From an uncultured Selenomonadaceae bacterium (GTDB lineage: Bacteria > Bacillota > Negativicutes > Selenomonadales > Selenomonadaceae), in NCBI GenBank assembly GCA_910579115.1, contig CAJTSO010000040.1, positions 1 through 18,470 of the forward strand: a stretch of 18,470 bases of DNA, read 5' to 3'. The notes beneath the pieces were generated by a model. The model was not told the DNA's origin, did not search any database, and saw only the letters and a list, made by a program, of their open reading frames with translations. Position numbers and translations under genes: made by a program. Shown in pieces: positions 14,675 through 18,470 of this stretch. How positions within the stretch are numbered: position 1 is the stretch's first letter; the number at the start of each line of letters is the position of its first letter.

Positions 14675-14795
14675 CCCCGCTTCAATTAGCAGCGGGGACT
14701 GTTGGTTGACAGGGTGGAGCGGATATCCCCATCACCATTCTAATCAGGGATGAAGGAAAGTGCCGGTGGCATTTTCGTAGGCAATGGCATTGTAA
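14675..14795 (+). promoter_or_regulatory. Leader element copy 3, upstream of divIVA
   Basis: P0 is here a strong 7-bp stem CCCCGCT (14675-14681) / AGCGGGG (14691-14697) with a 9-base loop; it lacks a U-tract, so it is not a normal terminator for ylmH. P1 alternative AGCGG / CTGTT shares the 3' arm. Central block GACAGGGTGGAGC at 14708-14720. Variable hairpin ATCCC / GGGAT. P3: GAAAGTGCC (about 14756-14764) with GGCATTTTC (14768-14776). 3' block GCAATGGCATTGTAA ends at 14795, 79 bases before ATG 14875. Between them lies a further small hairpin (GCAGC / GCTGC) and a GCATTATAA at about 14849-14857. Confidence 0.72.
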
Positions 14796-14874
14796 CGGCA
14801 GCTTACCGCTATCAGGTGGAGGCTGCTGTGCAATTTCCTGAAAGACTGCATTATAAAGAAAAGGAGTGTCGGCA

Positions 14875-15801
14875 ATGTTGACACCTATGGACATTCACAA
14901 CAAAGAGTTTTCCAGAAGCTTCCGGGGGTACGATGAAGATGAAGTCGATGCCTTTCTCGATGAGGTCGTAAATGATTACGAGCGGCTTTTAAGGGAGCGG
15001 GACGAGCTTCGGGATCAGGTAGACCGCCTCCAGGAAGAATTTGAGGAAGCCAGGAATCGGAGCGCCAGACCAGGCGCTTTGGCTGAAAAGCCGGCAGAGC
15101 CTGAGAAGCCTAAAGCCCCTGAGCCAAAGAATGAACCGCCGGCTGTTAAAAAGGCTTCTATCGAAAGTGATGAAACAGCCCTGGAGATAATGGCGACAAA
15201 TGTTGCTCTTGAGGCAAAGATTGCCGATTATGAGAATCAGCTGGCCGAGTACAAGAAGCTGGATGAGTCCCTCCGCAGTACTCTGTTCCTTGCCCAGAAT
15301 CATGCAAAGGAGCTTACCGTCAAGGCGGAAGATGATGCGGACAGAATTCTCTCTGAGGCAAAGGCTGAAGCGGAGCGATTGATGGTAGAAAGCCGTCAGC
15401 AGGCTGATGAAGCGCTGGATTCGGCAAGAACCGAGGCAGAGAATATAATTACCGATGCCCGGGAGACGGCCAGGCAGGAAACGGAAGAGACTCTGGCGGA
15501 AGCGGAGCGGGCAAAAACAGAGGCGGAAGAAACCCGTCGGGCCAGCGAGGCTACAGCCGAGCGGGTCCTCACTGCCGCTAAAGAGGAGGCGGCAAAGCTT
15601 TGCAGTGAAGCAGAGCAGAAGGTGGCTGGTTACCGGGCAGATCAGGAAAACCTAGTCAACAGTTCCCGTGAGTTCCTGTCGAAAATCCGGACGCTCCTGG
15701 CCGGTCAGCTGGCCATGCTTGATCAGGGAAGTGTAGATGTGATGGCAGGAGTCATCACTGCGGTGCCGGACAGTGAGGACGAGGGCGGCAGTGCCGATTG
15801 A
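14875..15801 (+). CDS. divIVA: Cell division / polarity protein DivIVA
   Basis: 308 residues. Coiled-coil protein that senses negative membrane curvature at poles and septa. The N-terminal membrane-binding domain is intact: LTPMDIHNKEFSRSF, then RGYDEDEVDAFLDEV; Phe16/Arg17 correspond to the B. subtilis membrane-contacting residues. A Pro/Lys/Glu linker (about 65-100) and a long Glu/Ala/Arg-rich coiled coil (about 105-280) follow, making it much longer than the 164-residue B. subtilis protein. Start is ATG 14875: AAAGGAG sits 8 bases upstream, whereas an earlier in-frame GTG (14866) touches that site. The stop overlaps the lspA start (TGATG), so the next gene is coupled. Confidence 0.93.
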   Translation: MLTPMDIHNKEFSRSFRGYDEDEVDAFLDEVVNDYERLLRERDELRDQVDRLQEEFEEARNRSARPGALAEKPAEPEKPKAPEPKNEPPAVKKASIESDETALEIMATNVALEAKIADYENQLAEYKKLDESLRSTLFLAQNHAKELTVKAEDDADRILSEAKAEAERLMVESRQQADEALDSARTEAENIITDARETARQETEETLAEAERAKTEAEETRRASEATAERVLTAAKEEAAKLCSEAEQKVAGYRADQENLVNSSREFLSKIRTLLAGQLAMLDQGSVDVMAGVITAVPDSEDEGGSAD

Positions 15802-16271
15802 TGGAAACTAAAAAACATAGTATGGCGCCCGGCTGGATCACCGTGTTTGCGATTCTGATACTTGATCAGGCAGTGAAGCTTTATGTAGAGGCAAGTTATA
15901 CCCTGGGGACATCCATTCCCATCATCGAGGGTGTTTTTCACTTTACCTATATTCAGAATCCCGGTGCGGCCTTCAGTATGCTGGAACATCAGCGATGGTT
16001 TTTCATTGGCATCAATCTGATCCTGTTCTGTGTTGTAGCCTGGTATTACCGCCGCATTTCCCGGGAGAACGGATGGATCAGGTATGGTCTGGCCCTGTTG
16101 TTTGGCGGCGCCATGGGCAATCTCATTGACCGGTTGCGGCTGGGAGCGGTGATAGATTTTTTTGATTTTCGTATCTGGCCGGTATTCAATATTGCCGACA
16201 TTGGAATTTGTGTGGGTGTAGCGATGATGATGTACTCCATTGCTTTCCTGTCGACGGATGAAGAGGCATGA
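15801..16271 (+). CDS. lspA: Lipoprotein signal peptidase (signal peptidase II)
   Basis: 156 residues, inner-membrane aspartyl protease that removes signal peptides from diacylglyceryl-prolipoproteins. Four hydrophobic segments are seen (about 9-26, 56-80, 88-106, 129-150). Family motifs: LDQAVK, YIQNPGAAFSML (the N-GAAF signature), GNLIDR (Asn107, Asp110), and the two catalytic aspartates Asp119 (VIDFFDF) and Asp133 (FNIADIG). The ATG overlaps the divIVA TGA. In B. subtilis ileS lies between divIVA and lspA; here it is absent. No strong ribosome site, so translation is probably coupled to divIVA. Confidence 0.95.
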   Translation: METKKHSMAPGWITVFAILILDQAVKLYVEASYTLGTSIPIIEGVFHFTYIQNPGAAFSMLEHQRWFFIGINLILFCVVAWYYRRISRENGWIRYGLALLFGGAMGNLIDRLRLGAVIDFFDFRIWPVFNIADIGICVGVAMMMYSIAFLSTDEEA

Positions 16272-17218
16272 AAAATACCATGGAAAACGAAGTGTATACG
16301 CTGCTTGTGTCCGAGGAAGAAAAAGGTTCCCGCCTCGATGCCCTTGTGGCGAAAAATATTGAGGATATTTCAAGAGCGAGGGTTCAGAAGCTGTTGGATG
16401 AAGGATGCCTGACGGTTGACGGGGCTGTAAAGAAGGCAAATTATCGGCTGAGGGTTGGCGAGGAGATAAGACTGGAAATACCGGCTGCGGTCAGTTCAGA
16501 AGTCCTGCCTGAGGATATTCCCCTGGACATCCTTTACGAGGATGGGGAGATTATCGTCATTAACAAGGCAAGAGGCATGGCGGTTCACCCGTCGCCGGGG
16601 ATATATTCGGGGACGCTGGTAAATGCTCTCCTCTATCATTGCAGCGATCTGTCCGGCATAGGCGGAGTAGAGCGGCCCGGTATCGTCCATCGTTTGGATA
16701 AGGATACTTCCGGGGTAATGGTGGCTGCCAAGAATGATTTTGCCCACGCCGCCCTGTCAAAGCAGATCGGAGAAAAGTCGGCAAAGAGAATTTACATTGC
16801 CGTCGTCTGCGGCAGTATAAATGAGGAGGCTGGCGTGATCAAGGGGGCCATCGGCCGGAGTGAGAAGGACAGGCAGAAGATGGCTGTCCGGGCAGATGGG
16901 AAGCCGGCAGTGACGCATTTCCGGGTAATCGAGCGAATCGGTGATTACACCTTGGTGGAGTGCCGGCTGGAAACAGGAAGGACTCATCAGATCCGCGTCC
17001 ACCTGGCCCACATTGGTTATCCGGTCTTTGGCGATCCTAAGTACGGCAGCCGTCGGAAGACACCCTTTGACGGAATTGTTGAGGGCCAGGCTCTTCACTC
17101 CTGGCAGATGACTTTTGTTCATCCTGTCACCGGAGAAGAAATGACCTTTTCAGCGCCTCTGCCAAAGGATATGGAAAGTCTGGTTGCCGCTATCAGAGAC
17201 AGAGCGGAAGAGAAATAA
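16268..17218 (+). CDS. rluD: RluD-family 23S rRNA pseudouridine synthase
   Basis: 316 residues. Isomerises uridine to pseudouridine in RNA, most likely in large-subunit rRNA; the exact site cannot be told. An S4 RNA-binding domain at about 18-80 (GSRLDALVAKNIEDISRAR, VQKLLDEGCLTVDG) is followed by the catalytic domain with catalytic Asp144 in RPGIVHRLDKDTSG, then ETGRTHQIRVHLAHIGYPVFGDPKYG. The ATG overlaps the lspA stop (ATGA); AAGAGG is only 1 base upstream, so ATG 16280 (13 bases from the same site) is a possible alternative start. Position after lspA is the same as B. subtilis ylyB. Confidence 0.94.
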   Translation: MKNTMENEVYTLLVSEEEKGSRLDALVAKNIEDISRARVQKLLDEGCLTVDGAVKKANYRLRVGEEIRLEIPAAVSSEVLPEDIPLDILYEDGEIIVINKARGMAVHPSPGIYSGTLVNALLYHCSDLSGIGGVERPGIVHRLDKDTSGVMVAAKNDFAHAALSKQIGEKSAKRIYIAVVCGSINEEAGVIKGAIGRSEKDRQKMAVRADGKPAVTHFRVIERIGDYTLVECRLETGRTHQIRVHLAHIGYPVFGDPKYGSRRKTPFDGIVEGQALHSWQMTFVHPVTGEEMTFSAPLPKDMESLVAAIRDRAEEK

Positions 17219-17238
17219 TAGCGGCTGAAGATGTCCTA

Positions 17239-17359
17239 CGCTTTAAGGTTGTAAGTGGCGGGCGGCCAATTATTAAACAGGATGGAGCTAATATTTCCAC
17301 CGTCGGTGAATGAAAAGAGGGAAATGCCTATGGCGTTTTCTTGAACAATAGCATTGTAA
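17239..17359 (+). promoter_or_regulatory. Leader element copy 4, upstream of pyrR
   Basis: P0: CGCTT (17239-17243), 9-base loop, AAGTG (17253-17257). P1: AAGTGGC / GCCAATT with one mismatch. Central block ACAGGATGGAGC (17277-17288), one base different from the others. Variable hairpin ACC-gtc-GGTGAA around 17300. P3: GAAATGCC (17321-17328) with GGCGTTTTC (17332-17340). 3' block CAATAGCATTGTAA ends at 17359, only 2 bases before the pyrR ribosome site GAGGG (17362-17366). It is the most diverged copy, but the stems are kept. Close contact with the ribosome site makes translational control conceivable. Confidence 0.68.
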
Positions 17360-17373
17360 GCGAGGGTATGTAT

Positions 17374-17949
17374 ATGCAGGAAATGAATGTAAAAAATATG
17401 CTGATGGATGAGGATGCCATTCGCCGCGCGCTCGTCCGCATTGCTCATGAAATAGTCGAAAAAAATCATGGAGTAGAGGATATAATTCTGGTGGGGATTC
17501 GTTCCCGGGGAGTGCCCATGTCTGAGCGGATCGCCGGTGCGATTCAGCAAATCGAGGGAACCCGCCCGCCGGTAGGCATGCTTGATATAACGTTATATCG
17601 TGACGACCTTACCAGCCTTTCCTATCAGCCGGTAGTTCATCCTACTCACCTTCCGGTAGACATCACCGGTAAAATAGTGGTGCTTTGCGATGATGTGCTG
17701 TTTACCGGCCGCACCATTAGAGCCGCGCTGAATGAGCTGGCTGACATGGGCCGCCCTCAGCGGATACAGCTGGCTGTGCTGATTGACCGCGGCCATCGTG
17801 AGCTGCCGATCCGGGCGGACTTTGTAGGCAAGAATGTTCCTACCTCCCGGCGGGAGATTGTATCTGTCTGCTTTAAGGAAACGGACGATGAAGATATCGT
17901 GGTTCTGAGGGAAAAAGCTGATTTAGCGGGTAACGGAGAAGGAAGCTGA
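17374..17949 (+). CDS. pyrR: Bifunctional pyr operon regulator / uracil phosphoribosyltransferase PyrR
   Basis: 191 residues; B. subtilis PyrR has 181. UMP/UTP-sensing RNA-binding protein of pyrimidine attenuation, with weak uracil phosphoribosyltransferase activity. Alignment from memory: DEDAIRRALVRIAHEIVEKN, ILVGIRSRGVPM, DITLYRDDL, the PRPP motif VVLCDDVLFTGRTIRAAL, and RIQLAVLIDRGHRELPIRADFVGKNVPTS. Start ATG 17374 is chosen: GAGGG is 7 bases upstream, while an earlier ATG (17368) is too close and a TTG frame extension (17341) falls inside leader copy 4. No pyr genes follow in the window; a terminator and rsmE do. I see no obvious PyrR-binding loop upstream. Confidence 0.95.
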   Translation: MQEMNVKNMLMDEDAIRRALVRIAHEIVEKNHGVEDIILVGIRSRGVPMSERIAGAIQQIEGTRPPVGMLDITLYRDDLTSLSYQPVVHPTHLPVDITGKIVVLCDDVLFTGRTIRAALNELADMGRPQRIQLAVLIDRGHRELPIRADFVGKNVPTSRREIVSVCFKETDDEDIVVLREKADLAGNGEGS

Positions 17950-17971
17950 CATAAAGGAATCGGATAGATGA

Positions 17972-18016
17972 GAGGCTGTGACGAGTGAGCGATCATTTTT
18001 TCACAGCCTCCTTTTT
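17972..18016 (+). terminator. Intrinsic terminator after pyrR
   Basis: GAGGCTGTGA (17972-17981) pairs perfectly with TCACAGCCTC (18001-18010) and is followed by CTTTTTA. It makes pyrR the end of its transcript, so pyrR is probably monocistronic. Confidence 0.88.
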
Positions 18017-18077
18017 ATGGAAAATTGTGGTATCATAACAATGTTGTGAATTAAATTTTGATTATCAGGTAAGAACT

Positions 18078-18470
18078 ATGCGCAGACTTTACACAAAAGA
18101 AAGAATTTCCGCTACCCTGACCCTGACCGGGACAGATGCCCGCCATGTGGGGTATGCGTTGCGGGGCAAGGTAGGGGATAGATATACCGTGGTGGACGAT
18201 TACGGTACGGTGGCCATCATGGAGGCTGCCGCCTTTCGGGAAGACGAGGTTGACCTGCGGCTGGTGGAGTATGCCGACGGCTCGGTGGCCACGGAATCAC
18301 CAATTTTTCTGATTTTGGCCGCGTGCCTGATCAAGGGCGAAAAATTTGAGCTGGTCGTTCAGAAGGCTGTAGAGCTCGGGGTAAACCGCCTCGTTCCTCT
18401 TTCCTCGGAAAATACGGTGGTGAAGCTGGAGGCCCGGAAGGCGGCAGCCCGCAGGGAGCGCTGGCAGAAG
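18078..18470 (+). CDS. rsmE: 16S rRNA m3U1498 methyltransferase, N-terminal part (cut at window edge)
   Basis: 131 codons are present and the frame is open at the window end; the full enzyme is about 240-250 residues. SPOUT-class methyltransferase acting on U1498 of 16S rRNA. The N-terminal PUA-like domain (MRRLYTKER, LTLTGTDARHVGYALRGKVGDRYTVVDDYG) and the start of the SPOUT domain (LILAACLIKGEKFELVVQKAVELGVNRLVPLSSENTVV) are clear. GGTAAG lies upstream of the ATG. It follows the pyrR terminator. Confidence 0.92.
   Translation, partial: MRRLYTKERISATLTLTGTDARHVGYALRGKVGDRYTVVDDYGTVAIMEAAAFREDEVDLRLVEYADGSVATESPIFLILAACLIKGEKFELVVQKAVELGVNRLVPLSSENTVVKLEARKAAARRERWQK

Noticed and set aside
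14675..14697. CCCCGCT/AGCGGGG hairpin as ylmH terminator
   Set aside because: No U-tract follows, and it aligns with the P0 hairpin of the other leader copies.
1..18470. CRISPR arrays, tRNA or rRNA genes, insertion sequences, prophage genes
   Set aside because: None seen: no regularly spaced identical repeats, no transposase or integrase frames, no tRNA-like or rRNA sequence recognised by eye.

Overview
The window reads as chromosomal DNA of a diderm Firmicute, most likely class Negativicutes. Two observations point that way together. The right half carries the Firmicutes cell-division neighbourhood (yggS/ylmE, sepF, ylmH, divIVA, lspA, rluD, pyrR). The left half carries an outer-membrane inverse-autotransporter (intimin/invasin-type) beta-barrel, which only an organism with an outer membrane would need. 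Genus cannot be fixed from the sequence alone.

Layout. 1-885 (minus): N-terminal part of a sodium:solute symporter, cut by the window edge. 1031-1989 (plus): a 61-residue protein with one ferredoxin-type CxxCxxCxxxCP motif, then an AlkA-like DNA glycosylase. 2188-4161: a divergent pair, an HTH protein (minus) and a membrane Ser/Thr kinase (plus), sharing 60 bases that hold an inverted repeat. 4162-4638: terminator, possible tiny ORF, near-consensus promoter and a long untranslated leader. 4639-6384: a passenger-less inverse-autotransporter barrel followed by a small secreted protein of unknown family. 6638-9460: leuCDB, tightly coupled. 9725-11386: ilvB, without a neighbouring ilvN. 11764-14661: yggS-sepF-proC-ylmH. 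14875-17218: divIVA-lspA-rluD with overlapping junctions. 17374-17949: pyrR. 18078-18470: start of rsmE, cut by the window edge.

The most unusual feature is a family of four related, same-strand, about 120-125-base leader elements at 9581, 11577, 14675 and 17239. They lie directly upstream of ilvB, yggS, divIVA and pyrR, and each heads a separate gene group. They share a 5' hairpin (CGYTT, 9-base loop, AAGYG) with compensatory changes, a central block GACAGGGTGGAGC, and a 3' block GGCATTTTC...GCAATGGCATTRTAA. A second helix re-uses the 3' arm of the first hairpin, so two folds compete. Intervening hairpins vary in sequence but keep pairing. This looks like an undescribed (or at least unrecognised by me) cis-regulatory RNA family, or a dispersed structured repeat, tying branched-chain amino acid synthesis, PLP homeostasis and cell division, and pyrimidine control to one signal.

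The accessory left-centre region (about 2.1-6.4 kb) looks AT-richer in places than the housekeeping genes and is bounded by strong terminators. The leu and ilv genes form part of branched-chain amino acid synthesis; leuA, ilvN, ilvC and ilvD are not in the window. All statements rest on reading by eye; no searches or folding programs were run.
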